Shown here: positions 5,798 through 14,927 of the stretch, piece by piece
How the letters are laid out: each line of letters starts with the position of its first letter
Numbering within the stretch: the first letter of the stretch is position 1
From: an uncultured Desulfosoma sp.
GTDB lineage: Bacteria > Desulfobacterota > Syntrophobacteria > Syntrophobacterales > DSM-9756
NCBI GenBank assembly: GCA_937960435.1
Contig: CALGPN010000046.1
Coordinates: 1-64,000, forward strand
Length of the DNA: 64,000 nt
Direction: 5' to 3'
Made by a program: the position numbers and the translations under genes
Notes under the pieces: generated by a model
What the model saw: the letters and a program-made list of their open reading frames with translations, nothing else
What the model was told of the DNA's origin: nothing
Database searches by the model: none

Positions 5798-6714
5798 TGG
5801 GAAAACATCAGGGCTGCCTGTGGTTCCGCGAGCTGCAAAGCAGCGGCGAGGAAACATCTTACGTGTGCCGTGCGGTGGTCTACCACGGGCGTTCCGCCTA
5901 CCAGCAGATCGATATTGTCGAAACGGAGATGCACGGCCTCGTGCTTTTCCTGGACGGGGTCGTGCAGTCGGCCGAAAAGGACGAGTTCATCTATCACGAG
6001 GTCCTTGTCCATCCGGCCATGTGGAGTCATCCCGCCCCGCGCAGCGTGCTCATTATCGGGGGCGGGGAAGGGGCCGCGTTGAGGGAGGTCTGTCGGCACC
6101 CGGATGTGCGCCGGATTGTGATGGTGGAAATCGACGGGGAGCTGGTGGAGGTGTGTAAACGCCTGCTTCCCCAATGGCATCAAGGGGCTTTTGACGATCC
6201 CCGCGTCCAGTTGGTCGTGGGGGACGGACGGGCCTTTGTGGAAAACACCGAGGAACGCTTCGACGTGGCGGTTTTGGATCTCAGTGATCCCATGGACGAC
6301 AGCCCGGCGGCTCTGCTTTTTACCCGGGAGTTTTACGAAAAGGTGTCCGGCCGGCTCACACCCCAAGGGTGTGTGGCCGTCCAAGGGGAATGCATCAGCC
6401 CGCAAAAGGTGGCGGCACACGCGCGGATCGTCAACACGCTGAAGCGTGTTTTTCCTGTGGTCCATCCTTGTCCTTACAGCTTGCACAGTTTTCATCGTCC
6501 CGACGCCCACATCTTGGCGAGCAAAAACCCGCACTGGTCCGTAGACGCCGTTGTCGAACGGGCGCGATCCTCAGGTTTGGCGCTGCGCTACTTGAGCCCC
6601 GCCATGGTTGAAAAATTGTTCACCATTCCTCCTTATCTCGAAGAGGCCTATGCCGTCCATCGTGAACCTCTGACGGATGCCGCCCATCACCTCACGAGGG
6701 AAGACCTCCTTTAG
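5797..6714 (+). CDS. speE: Polyamine aminopropyltransferase (spermidine synthase family)
   Basis: The product transfers the aminopropyl group of decarboxylated SAM to a diamine or polyamine. Visible are LFLDGVVQSAEKDEFIYHE (family signature), the SAM-site IIGGGEGAALREV, EIDGELVEVC and VGDGRAF. The second-half motif reads LDLSDPMD...LLFTREFYE rather than the DSTDPVGPA...LF of classical spermidine synthases. That resembles the ACL5/thermospermine synthase branch, so a longer acceptor or product than spermidine is possible. The ATG at 5797 overlaps the speD stop; a GTG three bases earlier is an alternative. It is the second gene of the speD-speE operon. Length (305 aa) is normal. Confidence 0.9.
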   Translation: MGKHQGCLWFRELQSSGEETSYVCRAVVYHGRSAYQQIDIVETEMHGLVLFLDGVVQSAEKDEFIYHEVLVHPAMWSHPAPRSVLIIGGGEGAALREVCRHPDVRRIVMVEIDGELVEVCKRLLPQWHQGAFDDPRVQLVVGDGRAFVENTEERFDVAVLDLSDPMDDSPAALLFTREFYEKVSGRLTPQGCVAVQGECISPQKVAAHARIVNTLKRVFPVVHPCPYSLHSFHRPDAHILASKNPHWSVDAVVERARSSGLALRYLSPAMVEKLFTIPPYLEEAYAVHREPLTDAAHHLTREDLL

Positions 6715-6818
6715 AACGCACAGCGGCCCGCCCTCAAGGCCGGCCGACGCACGCCGGCATTCCTGGGCAAAGCCCCGCGGAACGACGCTCGAACCCCTAG
6801 GAAAGCAGGAGGACGCCT

Positions 6819-7199
6819 ATGCCCATTTACGAATACCTGTGTCTGCGATGCGGAAAGAAAAGCGAAGTGATCACCTTCCGCGTATCCGAAGAGGTCCATG
6901 CCCGATGTCGACATTGTGATGCCGCCGATCTCAAGCGCATTCCATCCAGGGTCCGGGTGCGTTTGTCCGAAGAAACGCGGCTGGAACGCCTGGCGGACCC
7001 GTCCCGGTTCGGCGCCCTGGATGAAAACGATCCCAAGAGCATGGCCAAGTTCATGAAGGCCATGACCCATGAGATGGGCGACGATTTCGACGAGGACGTC
7101 GACGCCCTGATGGAGGAGGCCATGGAAGAGGAAGCTTCCGCCAAGGGGGCGTCCCCTGAGGAATCGGCCGGCGGCGACGCCGATGAGGAGAGCCTCTAG
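6819..7199 (+). CDS. FmdB-family zinc-ribbon protein
   Basis: The product has 126 aa. The N-terminus MPIYEYLCLRCGKKSEVI...CRHCDAADLKRIPS is the FmdB/CxxC zinc-ribbon regulatory-protein domain, with two CxxC pairs (C9/C12 and about C32/C35) expected to bind one zinc. The rest is an acidic, helical tail ending in EESAGGDADEES. FmdB was first linked to formamidase/amidase regulation in Methylophilus, but most members have no proven role. An AGGAGG lies just upstream. The next gene starts eight bases after its stop, suggesting co-transcription with the RluA-type enzyme. Confidence 0.85.
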   Translation: MPIYEYLCLRCGKKSEVITFRVSEEVHARCRHCDAADLKRIPSRVRVRLSEETRLERLADPSRFGALDENDPKSMAKFMKAMTHEMGDDFDEDVDALMEEAMEEEASAKGASPEESAGGDADEESL

Positions 7200-7206
7200 A
7201 GCCGCC

Positions 7207-8124
7207 ATGCCCCCATCCGGAACCCCCACCTTCTGGAAGACACGAGTCCCTTCCCACCAGGACGGGTGGCGTCTTTGCGAACTCATCCGATGGGAATGCT
7301 TTCTGGAAATCGAGGAGGCGCGGGATTTGGTGGACTTCGGTTCGGTGCACGTGGCTGGCAGAGTGGTCCGCGACGGGGATCGATTCGTGCGGGCCGGGGA
7401 GGAAATCCGCATTTATTGGCCGTGGCCGGGAGTCCGCCGGTTTTACGAGTGGGATCCCGCGCGCATCCTGTTTCGCGATCCCTGGATCTTGGCCTATGAC
7501 AAGGAAGCCGGCATCCCCACCCAGCCCATGCCCTCCGACGCTTACAACAATGTGTTCGAGGCGGCCAAGCGGTTCCTGGCCGCAGAAGGGGCCGCAGATC
7601 CCTATGTGGGACTCCATCACCGACTCGACCGGGAGACCAGCGGTGTTCTCGTCATGAGCCTGTCGCGTCAAGCCAACAAGCCGTTGGGGCGTGCCTTTCA
7701 AGAGCGCCGGGTGAAGAAACTCTATCTGGCGTGGGTTCGCGGCGCGCCCGACTGGGACCGCAAAGTGATCCAAAAAGACATCGGGCGTCAGGCGGGCCGG
7801 TATGAAGCGTGGGAGGATCGTGCGGGGAAGAGGGCCGAAACGGTTGTGACGACGGTTCTTCGATGCCCCGACCGAAGCCTTGTGCATGCCGTCCCGACAA
7901 CGGGACGGACGCATCAGATTCGGCTCCATCTCGCCCACGAGGGCTTTCCCGTTCTCGGGGACCGCCTTTACGGCGACCCCGAAACGGCACGGGCGGCGCC
8001 TCGGCTTCTCTTGCACGCCTATCGGCTGGAATTCCCGCACCCCATTACCGGCGTGACCATCAAGGTGTGTGCGCCTCTTCCCCGAGACTGGCCTCCGGGG
8101 CCTGAGCCAGCCATTCCAGGCTGA
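7207..8124 (+). CDS. RluA-family pseudouridine synthase
   Basis: This 305-aa enzyme isomerises uridine in rRNA or tRNA. The catalytic Asp is in HHRLDRETSG (around residue 140). Other family blocks are LVMSLS, KLYLAWVRG, TGRTHQIRLHLAH and PVLGDRLYGD. An N-terminal S4-like region (WRLCELIRWECF...VDFGSVHVAGRVV) is present. The exact target base cannot be read from sequence. The start is taken at ATG 7207, after the FmdB stop at 7199; an in-frame start at 7183 inside the previous gene is less likely. The last 65 bp overlap the 3' end of the oppositely oriented dynamin-like gene. Confidence 0.88.
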   Translation: MPPSGTPTFWKTRVPSHQDGWRLCELIRWECFLEIEEARDLVDFGSVHVAGRVVRDGDRFVRAGEEIRIYWPWPGVRRFYEWDPARILFRDPWILAYDKEAGIPTQPMPSDAYNNVFEAAKRFLAAEGAADPYVGLHHRLDRETSGVLVMSLSRQANKPLGRAFQERRVKKLYLAWVRGAPDWDRKVIQKDIGRQAGRYEAWEDRAGKRAETVVTTVLRCPDRSLVHAVPTTGRTHQIRLHLAHEGFPVLGDRLYGDPETARAAPRLLLHAYRLEFPHPITGVTIKVCAPLPRDWPPGPEPAIPG

Positions 8125-10348
8125 GGGCTCGTCGGAGCTCCTCGATCTCCCCCAAAAGATTTTCCGCCAAAGCGGCGGTTTCCTCCAGAAGGGCCGCGGC
8201 CCGGTTGCGTTTGTCCTCCTCCATTTTGCCCTGTTGCAAAAGATGGCGAAAATCCATGTGCGCCATGCGGGCTCTGGCTTGGAAGTCCTCCAGAAGATGG
8301 GCCAAGGCCGCATCCAGCAGCTTGTGGAGGTACTGGTAGCGGAAATTCTGCCGATAATCCCGAAAAGCGTACACCAACTCCGCGCGAGCTTCCGCTTTGA
8401 CGGTTTCCACGGCTTCCAAAAAAGAGCCGCTCTGTTCGTCGGCGTCCTTTGTCAGGCGCTTTTTCCCCAGGCGGTCTTTGACGGTGTTCAGGAACCGGTT
8501 GAGGCGTCCGAGGCCGAATTTCATGAGCAGCAGCCCTCGCCCCACGGCGTTTTCGTCCACAAAGCCGCTGAAGGTTGGTGGAGTGATGTTTTTCCATTCC
8601 GCCCAGGGTTGCTGGGGGGACAAACCCGGTTCTCGCACCGCGACGCCCAGAGCCTGCAATTCCCGGTGGTATTCCTCCAGGGCGCTTTGAAACAACGACC
8701 AGAAAGCCTGAGACGACTCCCGGATGCGCCTCTTGAGAAACGACTCCTGGTCTTTGGCGAACCGAATGGTTTCCACATTGACCCGGTCCACCAGGAAGAC
8801 CGAAAGAGATCGGCGAAATTCCATGTAAAAGGCGTGGAGTTGGCGGATCACCTTGCGCGGATCGCTCAGATCTTTCGCAAAGGCGGAGTCCACGGGGTAG
8901 TGGTCCACGAGGCGCAAGGTCTCCTGCACCACAGGGCCGGTGGACAGGTCGAAGAACGTGGCGATGGCGTTGTCCAAATCGTTTTTCAAGCTTTCCCGCA
9001 AACCGCCGATGGCATTTTCCAAGGTGCTCAGGGTGCCGATGAGTTCTTCCTGTCTCCTTTGAAGGTGCCTGGCGGATTGCTCCAAATGATGGAGATCTTT
9101 TCCGAGGAGCTGCTTTTTCGTCCGGCACGTTTCCCCAAGGGTTTCGGCGACCACGGCCAACCGACCCAAGCCGGTGCTGAACAACACGCGACTGCGCTGC
9201 GTTCCGACGCGCTCGGCCAACTCCTCCTTGAAATCATTGAATCCCGGGGCATGGACCAACCGATGGGCCGCTTCCTCGCGCCACATGCTTAGGCGCAGGG
9301 CTTCCCGTGAAGACGGCTGAGGATCCAGCGCCTCCAGAAGATGGTACAAGCTGGAAAAAGCGTAGACCTGCGGGTTGGGGACCGTCCAGCCCAGCTCTTT
9401 TCGGAATCGTTCCACGGAAGCTTGGATGTCGTCGAGCCCGTGGTGCGTGTCCAGGTCCACGTTCAAGACAAAAAGGGTCTGGGGAGTCATGCGCAGGGTT
9501 TTGATGAGATCCAGGAGTTTGAGGTCCGCCTCTCGAAGTCCCGTGCGGCTGCTCACCACATAGACGATGATGTGGCTTTTCATGAGGTACTGCTGGAGCA
9601 AAGCGAAGTGCAGGGGGTTCGGCGAATCGCTGCCCTGACAGTCGGCGATTTCCACCGCATCGCCGATCCACGGTGCGGGGTAATGGATTTCCACATCCTT
9701 GAGATAAACGGCCGAGGATTCCACGCCCACGAAGTCTTGGTGCCGGGTTATGGTCTTTTCATCAAACGTCAGCTTTCGGGGTTGATCCTGCAACAAATCC
9801 CGCACCCCGGCGAAACCTTCCAGGTACGCATGAACCAGAAGGAAGTGAGCGTCCAGGGCGCTTCGACTGTGCTGCAATTGGGCCTGAACTGCCTTGAGTT
9901 TCCTGAGGAGGCTTTCTCGGTGGGTGCTTTTTCGCAGATCCCACGTTTTCGAAGCCACGGCGTCGCCTTCGGTGAGGGGGAGCATGGCGACGGCGCCGGA
10001 GAGCTCCTGATGGATTTCGTCCCAGCTTTTGAATTCAACCCAACCCCCTCGAACGGCATTGCACCGGATGCGCGTGATGAAAGACGTCACAATGCCGGCA
10101 CCCCTTTTGAGCAAGTCCCCACCCAGCAGGGCGTTGATCAAGGTGCTCTTTCCGGATTTGACGGAGCCCGCGACAGCGATTCGAACCAAAGGGTCCTGGA
10201 GGGCGTGTCGGACCAGATCCAGGTGATTCCGCCACAGCCCTGTCTGATGCCCGTCGGTGAGCTGCTCTGCCGCCAGGTTCTCCACGGCCCGGCGCAGGGT
10301 GAGTTCTCTTTGTTCAATCCCCTTCTTGAAAGCTTGGTAGTCGTTCAT
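8060..10348 (-). CDS. Dynamin-like GTPase (bacterial dynamin family)
   Basis: This 762-aa protein begins with a dynamin-type GTPase domain. The P-loop GSVKSGKST (61-69) follows RIAVA, a switch-like GIVTSFITRI follows, G3 reads ADCQGS near residue 234 in place of DxPG, and FVLNVDLD near 296 stands for G4. The C-terminal two-thirds is long and helical with coiled-coil stretches (KEELAERVGTQRS, SARHLQRRQEELIGTL, a final ALLEETAALAENLLGEIEELRR), as expected for the stalk of dynamin-related proteins. No transmembrane segment is evident. Bacterial relatives act in membrane remodelling or surveillance. It is a single gene with no paired dynamin beside it. Its 3' end overlaps that of the pseudouridine synthase gene by 65 bp. 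Confidence 0.85.
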   Translation of the reverse strand: MNDYQAFKKGIEQRELTLRRAVENLAAEQLTDGHQTGLWRNHLDLVRHALQDPLVRIAVAGSVKSGKSTLINALLGGDLLKRGAGIVTSFITRIRCNAVRGGWVEFKSWDEIHQELSGAVAMLPLTEGDAVASKTWDLRKSTHRESLLRKLKAVQAQLQHSRSALDAHFLLVHAYLEGFAGVRDLLQDQPRKLTFDEKTITRHQDFVGVESSAVYLKDVEIHYPAPWIGDAVEIADCQGSDSPNPLHFALLQQYLMKSHIIVYVVSSRTGLREADLKLLDLIKTLRMTPQTLFVLNVDLDTHHGLDDIQASVERFRKELGWTVPNPQVYAFSSLYHLLEALDPQPSSREALRLSMWREEAAHRLVHAPGFNDFKEELAERVGTQRSRVLFSTGLGRLAVVAETLGETCRTKKQLLGKDLHHLEQSARHLQRRQEELIGTLSTLENAIGGLRESLKNDLDNAIATFFDLSTGPVVQETLRLVDHYPVDSAFAKDLSDPRKVIRQLHAFYMEFRRSLSVFLVDRVNVETIRFAKDQESFLKRRIRESSQAFWSLFQSALEEYHRELQALGVAVREPGLSPQQPWAEWKNITPPTFSGFVDENAVGRGLLLMKFGLGRLNRFLNTVKDRLGKKRLTKDADEQSGSFLEAVETVKAEARAELVYAFRDYRQNFRYQYLHKLLDAALAHLLEDFQARARMAHMDFRHLLQQGKMEEDKRNRAAALLEETAALAENLLGEIEELRRALSLEWLAQAPEASLGEEAHTP

Positions 10349-10423
10349 GGGTCTCCACGGTCGTTTTCAAAGAATCCGCTCCGGCGATGTGCCCCTAAGC
10401 CGCGGCATGCTAGCCCATTTCGC

Positions 10424-11443
10424 TCATAGCGTAAACCGGCTTCTCACTCGCTCCAGTGCCTCACGAACCCATGTGACGATCTTTGGCACATCCTCGGCGT
10501 GAAACCATCGGAACTCGGCATCTCCTTTGAACCAGGTGATCTGCCTTTTGGCATAATGGCGCGTGTCCCTTTGCATGAGCCTTACGGCTTCGTCCAGAGA
10601 AACCGTTCCCGCCAGATACAGGCACATGTGGCGATATCCCAGAGACTGCATGGACTTGAGGGTGCAGGGATAGCCCCTTTCCAAGAGGCTGCGGACTTCG
10701 TTGAGAAGGCCACGGTCCATCATCTGGAGCACCCGCTGATCGATGCGCGCGTACAGGTCGCGGCGTTCTCGACACAGGGCGATTTTCACTGTGGGATAAA
10801 GGGCTTGTCGAAACCCGTGGGCGTCTTGCCATTGGGAAAGCGGCACCCCGGTGCTCCGGAAAACCTCCAAGGCCCGCACGATCCGCTGCCGGTCGTTGGG
10901 GTGAATCTTGGCTGCGCAGGCGGGATCGACGCGACGCAATTCTTCGTAAAGGATGGAGAGTCCTTGACGGTCCAACTCTTCCAGAATTTTCCGGCGCATC
11001 TCGGGATCGCCGCTCGGACCCGGGCACAGGCCTCGGGTGAGAGCCTTCATGTAAAGTCCCGTGCCGCCGACCACAAGGGGGACCTTGCCCTGGGCGTGAA
11101 GGGCATCGATGACGGGTCGGGCCTGGCGGACAAAGAGGGCGGCGTCGTAAGGTTCGTCGGGGTCCGCCACGTCGATGAGATGATGCCGAACGCGGGCGCG
11201 TTCTTCGGGAGAAGGTTTCGCCGTCCCGATGTCCATCAAACGATAGACCTGCATGGAATCGGCGTTGATGATTTCCGTGCCCAGAGTTGCGGCGAGATCC
11301 AAGGACAAGGCTGTCTTTCCCACCGCCGTGGGTCCCGCGATGAGGACGATCGGCAAGCTTCTGAAAGGCGTCGCCGGGGCTTCGGCGAAAGAGGAGGCGC
11401 TCTCCGCGGGGGTGGGCGGAAAGCGTGTGTCGATGGGCTTCAT
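10424..11443 (-). CDS. miaA: tRNA dimethylallyltransferase
   Basis: MiaA adds a dimethylallyl group to N6 of A37 in tRNAs reading U-starting codons; MiaB (44157-45587 here) then methylthiolates the product. The P-loop GPTAVGKTAL, the substrate motif IINADSMQVYR, DIGTAKPS, LVVGGTGLYMKAL and the late QRDTRHYAKRQITWFKGD are all present. The N-terminus has an extra ~28 Ser/Ala-rich residues before the P-loop domain. The ATG at 11443 overlaps the mutL stop codon (ATGA), which decides the start and shows coupling to mutL. The 339-aa length is close to that of the family. Confidence 0.95.
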   Translation of the reverse strand: MKPIDTRFPPTPAESASSFAEAPATPFRSLPIVLIAGPTAVGKTALSLDLAATLGTEIINADSMQVYRLMDIGTAKPSPEERARVRHHLIDVADPDEPYDAALFVRQARPVIDALHAQGKVPLVVGGTGLYMKALTRGLCPGPSGDPEMRRKILEELDRQGLSILYEELRRVDPACAAKIHPNDRQRIVRALEVFRSTGVPLSQWQDAHGFRQALYPTVKIALCRERRDLYARIDQRVLQMMDRGLLNEVRSLLERGYPCTLKSMQSLGYRHMCLYLAGTVSLDEAVRLMQRDTRHYAKRQITWFKGDAEFRWFHAEDVPKIVTWVREALERVRSRFTL

Positions 11444-13257
11444 CTTCTTTGGAAAAAGCGTTGAATGTGGTCCAAGGGAATTTTCCACCACAGGGGTCTT
11501 CCATGAGGGCAGGTGGCGGAAAGGCGAATGGCGTCCAGGTTTTGCAGGAGCCGCCGCATTTCTTCGACGCTCAGTCGTTGTCCGGCGCGAACGGACGAGT
11601 GGCAGGCGGCGGTGTGGGCCAATTTCTCCAAGAGATCCACACGCGGGGTCCGTTCTTCGGCCGGAGTGCTTTCCGCGAGACGGCGGATCAGGGTTGCCGG
11701 GTCCACGTGTTTCAACGCGCTCGGCATGGCGTGGATGACGAAAGAGCGGCCGCCGAAGGGTTCCATGTCGAATCCCAGGGAGTGCAGTTGGGGGAGCCAC
11801 CGAGTCACGGCGTCCGCTTCCAACGGGGGAAGGTCCAGCACGACGGGTGGGGCGATTCTTTGGGACCCTGACGATCCCAGACCGCCCGTCAACCGTTCAT
11901 AAGTGATCCGTTCATGGGCGGCGTGTTGATCCACGAGAATGAGCCCGTCCGGGGCTTCCAAAACCAGGTAGGCGCAGGCGAGCTGCCCCAGGATTTTCAA
12001 GGAAGAAAAGGTGGGAGGCACGGTCGGCTCTGGCGGTGGTTCCTGGGGGGACGGGCTGCAAGAGGCGCAGGATTCTGCAAAGCGTCCGGGCCCTGGGATG
12101 GGGATCGGCTCTGAGCGTGCCTGAGATTGCCAAGTCGCTGGACTCGGCGAGGGCAGCCCCCCTTGCAGCTCCAGTTGGCCTTCCCGAGCGCCGGCGTCGT
12201 GCGGGGCGGCGGGTCGAACGTTTTCGGCGGAAACGTAAAAGGGGCGACTCCAGGACGCCTTCATGGCCGATTCCAGCCCTTGGGTCAAGGCCCGCCGGAC
12301 CGCGTCCAGCACGAGGGGCGGGTCCCGAAAGCGAACCTCTCTTTTTGTGGGATGCACATTGACGTCCACGAGGCGGGGAGGCACATCCACAAAGAGGACG
12401 GCGAAGGGGTAAGATCCCTTGGGCAACAACGTGTCGTAAGCACTAAGGACGGCGTGGGTGAGCAACATGTCTTTGACCGGGCGTCTGTTGACAAAAAGGA
12501 AAAGCCCTCGAGCGTTCGCCCGCTGGAGCTCGGGGGGGCCGATGAGACCGCGCACCGCCGCGTGGTCTTCGTGAAGATCCACGGGGATCAGAGTCTTGGC
12601 CAACGCGGCGCCGAAAACCTGATAAATGCGATCATGCAAAGACGCGGCTTTGGGAAAATCGTGCACCGTGCGCTCGTGATGGCTCAGCTGCCAAGAAATT
12701 TCGGGCTGCGCCACCGACAGCCGAAGGAACATGTCGGAAATGTGAGCCGTTTCGGTTTCCACGGTGCGCAAGAACTTTCGTCGAGCCGGAACATTGTAGA
12801 AAAGATCGCGCACGGTGATGCGGGTTCCCGGGGGGCACCCCACGTCCTCCACGCTCCGGATCGTTCCCCCTTCCACAACGATGCGCGTTCCGCAGACCGC
12901 CTCCTTTTCCCGCGTGATCAATTCCATACGGCTGACGGCGGCGATGCTCGGCAAGGCTTCACCTCGAAATCCCATGGAGCGGATGGCCTGAAGATCCTGC
13001 GCCGTGGCGATTTTGCTGGTGGCGTGCCTTTCCAAAGCGAGGAGCGCATCTTCCGGGCTCATTCCCTCGCCGTCGTCCACCACCCGCACAAGAGAACGGC
13101 CCCCCTTTTCGAGAAAGACCCGGATGCGCTGAGCGCCGGCGTCCAAACTGTTTTCCACCAGCTCCTTGACCACGGCGGCGGGCCTTTCCACCACTTCGCC
13201 TGCAGCGATCTGGTTGCACAGATGATCGGGAAGGACCTTGATCTTGCCCATGGGCAT
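11440..13257 (-). CDS. mutL: DNA mismatch repair protein MutL (with endonuclease motif)
   Basis: This 605-aa protein starts with a GHKL ATPase: VVKELVENSLDAGA (catalytic Glu), VDDGEGM, GFRGEALPSIA and GTRITVRDLFYNVPARRKFL. A Pro/Ser-rich linker follows (residues ~345-430). The C-terminal dimerisation domain contains DQHAAHERITYE (~441-452), matching the DQHA(x)2E(x)4E metal-binding nicking motif, plus a later ACHSSVRAGQ and CPHGRP. MutL proteins with this motif cut DNA themselves, as in bacteria without MutH. The start may be 13257 or 13251; there is only a weak AAGG. It is the first gene of a mutL-miaA operon, as in many bacteria. The gene to the right is divergent. Confidence 0.95.
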   Translation of the reverse strand: MPMGKIKVLPDHLCNQIAAGEVVERPAAVVKELVENSLDAGAQRIRVFLEKGGRSLVRVVDDGEGMSPEDALLALERHATSKIATAQDLQAIRSMGFRGEALPSIAAVSRMELITREKEAVCGTRIVVEGGTIRSVEDVGCPPGTRITVRDLFYNVPARRKFLRTVETETAHISDMFLRLSVAQPEISWQLSHHERTVHDFPKAASLHDRIYQVFGAALAKTLIPVDLHEDHAAVRGLIGPPELQRANARGLFLFVNRRPVKDMLLTHAVLSAYDTLLPKGSYPFAVLFVDVPPRLVDVNVHPTKREVRFRDPPLVLDAVRRALTQGLESAMKASWSRPFYVSAENVRPAAPHDAGAREGQLELQGGLPSPSPATWQSQARSEPIPIPGPGRFAESCASCSPSPQEPPPEPTVPPTFSSLKILGQLACAYLVLEAPDGLILVDQHAAHERITYERLTGGLGSSGSQRIAPPVVLDLPPLEADAVTRWLPQLHSLGFDMEPFGGRSFVIHAMPSALKHVDPATLIRRLAESTPAEERTPRVDLLEKLAHTAACHSSVRAGQRLSVEEMRRLLQNLDAIRLSATCPHGRPLWWKIPLDHIQRFFQRR

Positions 13258-13372
13258 TGCCTTATTGACAGGGTAAAGGGGTTTCCTCCAGTATGCACGA
13301 CGTGAAGAAACCACCGGAACCATGATTGCCCTAAAGCCATGCGCTTTTTCTTATGAGGAAAGGGCCCCGGCG

Positions 13373-14845
13373 ATGATGCCCACATTCCAATCCGTGGTCA
13401 ACTGGCTGAGCAATGTGCTGGATGCCTACACCGTCGCGTTTTTTCTGCTGGACCCGCTCAAGAGCGGTTTTCGCCTCGTGACCTGCCAGTCCCTGAGCAA
13501 ACACCTCCACAGGACCTTGAGTCTTCCGAAAGACGGCAGCGGCATCCTTTCCCAAGTTCACAAAGTCGGGCACACGGTGCATTTGGGCAAGGTGGAAGTG
13601 GAGGAGCTCGCAGGATCGCTGCCTTTTTATCGTGAGGGGGAACAAGGGATCAAGGGCCTTTTGGCCATGCCGGTCGCCGGCGATCAGGGTCTCCTTTATG
13701 TGGACACAAAGCGCCACTGGGGTTTTAACGATAAGCAGCAAAAATGGATTCACGAAGCAGCCGGCATCCTGGAACAGCTCTTGGATCAGCACCATCGCCT
13801 CCAGGAAAGGGAGAGTTTTTCGCGGATCCTGACCTTGTGGCACGACCTGACGGCAGTGTGGGAGAAAACCTTAAGCCCACACGAGGCGGCCCAGGCTTTG
13901 GTTCAAGGCTGTGCGGATTACGTTCGGGCGGATTTCGCTTTTCTCGTGGGCCGAGGGTGCACCGACGCGGCCTACCGCATTCTAGCCGCTGCAGGAAAGC
14001 TTCCCCAAAGGTTGCTCCAATCCGCCATTCCCCGTGAGGCCAAGGGTTTGGTCATCGAGGCTCTGGAAGGAGGGAAGGGCGCTTTCATTCCCGCGTTGAA
14101 TCCTGAATCTCATGACCACTACCTGTTCGTCTCCGGCGAGCCCCTTCCCCATCAAGGGTCCCTGTGGGTGTTGTGCGGCGGTTCGCCGGAACTGGGGCCC
14201 CTGGGTTTGGCGATGCTCGGCAAGAAGCGCCTCACCTTGACCCAGGACGATAAAGTCGCCGTGAAGAAAAGCTTCAAGATTTTTGAAGCCTTTTACGAGC
14301 GCTGCCAATATGCGCAGAGCTACGCCGAATGGACCTGTAAAGACGGCGCCAGCGGGTTTTTGAACCCGTGGAGCTTTGCGGCTCACGTGAAAGAGGCCGT
14401 GCGCGCGGCGGTCCAAAACAGCGAAACGTTGCCTTTGGTGATGCTTCAGTATGAACCGTGGCAGTACGCCCAGGCGATGATCCCTCCGTCGGAGCTGGAC
14501 GTGTGGGAAAAGGCGCTCATGGAAAGCTTGAAAACGCACGTTCCGCCTGGGATCATCGTGGGACGGCTCGCTCAGAATCGCTGCGCCCTTATGGCCATCG
14601 GAAGCGAACTGCGGGATCTTATCGCCGTGGCCGAAAACCTCAGCCGCGCATGCTGCCGCCTACCCGGCCCCAAAAAGAAAAAGCTGGCCTTAAAAACCTA
14701 TGTGGGGGCATCCCAATTGCCCCAAGACGGGGTCACCTTCGATGAACTGTGGATGGCCGCCTGCCGGAGGCTCTTTGAAACGCTCCAGAGCCAGCCCAAA
14801 GAATCTATGCCGCCGTCGCCGTCCACCGGACAAATTTCAAATTGA
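13373..14845 (+). CDS. GAF-like sensory protein with degenerate C-terminal domain, function unknown
   Basis: This 490-aa protein has no signal peptide or membrane helix. Residues ~1-140 look like a GAF fold: VVNWLSNVLDAYTVAFFLLD, VTCQSLSKHLHRTLSLPKDGSGIL, IKGLLAMPVAGDQGLLYVDTK. Further GAF-like or helical regions follow. The C-terminal ~170 residues (SGFLNPWSFAAHVKEAVRAA...LVMLQYEPW...VGRLAQNRCALMAIGSELRDLIAVAENL) resemble a GGDEF fold in layout but lack a GGDEF signature, so cyclase activity is not expected. The start is placed at ATG 13373 because GAGGAAAGG lies at the right distance; upstream in-frame codons run into the mutL start region. It is divergent from mutL. The real function is unknown. 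Confidence 0.6.
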   Translation: MMPTFQSVVNWLSNVLDAYTVAFFLLDPLKSGFRLVTCQSLSKHLHRTLSLPKDGSGILSQVHKVGHTVHLGKVEVEELAGSLPFYREGEQGIKGLLAMPVAGDQGLLYVDTKRHWGFNDKQQKWIHEAAGILEQLLDQHHRLQERESFSRILTLWHDLTAVWEKTLSPHEAAQALVQGCADYVRADFAFLVGRGCTDAAYRILAAAGKLPQRLLQSAIPREAKGLVIEALEGGKGAFIPALNPESHDHYLFVSGEPLPHQGSLWVLCGGSPELGPLGLAMLGKKRLTLTQDDKVAVKKSFKIFEAFYERCQYAQSYAEWTCKDGASGFLNPWSFAAHVKEAVRAAVQNSETLPLVMLQYEPWQYAQAMIPPSELDVWEKALMESLKTHVPPGIIVGRLAQNRCALMAIGSELRDLIAVAENLSRACCRLPGPKKKKLALKTYVGASQLPQDGVTFDELWMAACRRLFETLQSQPKESMPPSPSTGQISN

Positions 14846-14927
14846 CCTGCCCACAGCTTATGACTAGACTCACGCCAGTTGCCGCAAGGTTTTGAGACGA
14901 TTTCGCCACCGGAAAGAAGGGGCATCG

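Noticed and set aside
13322-13372. An earlier start for the GAF-like protein overlapping the mutL start
   Set aside because: The upstream residues look unlike the family, and a good ribosome-binding site stands just before ATG 13373.
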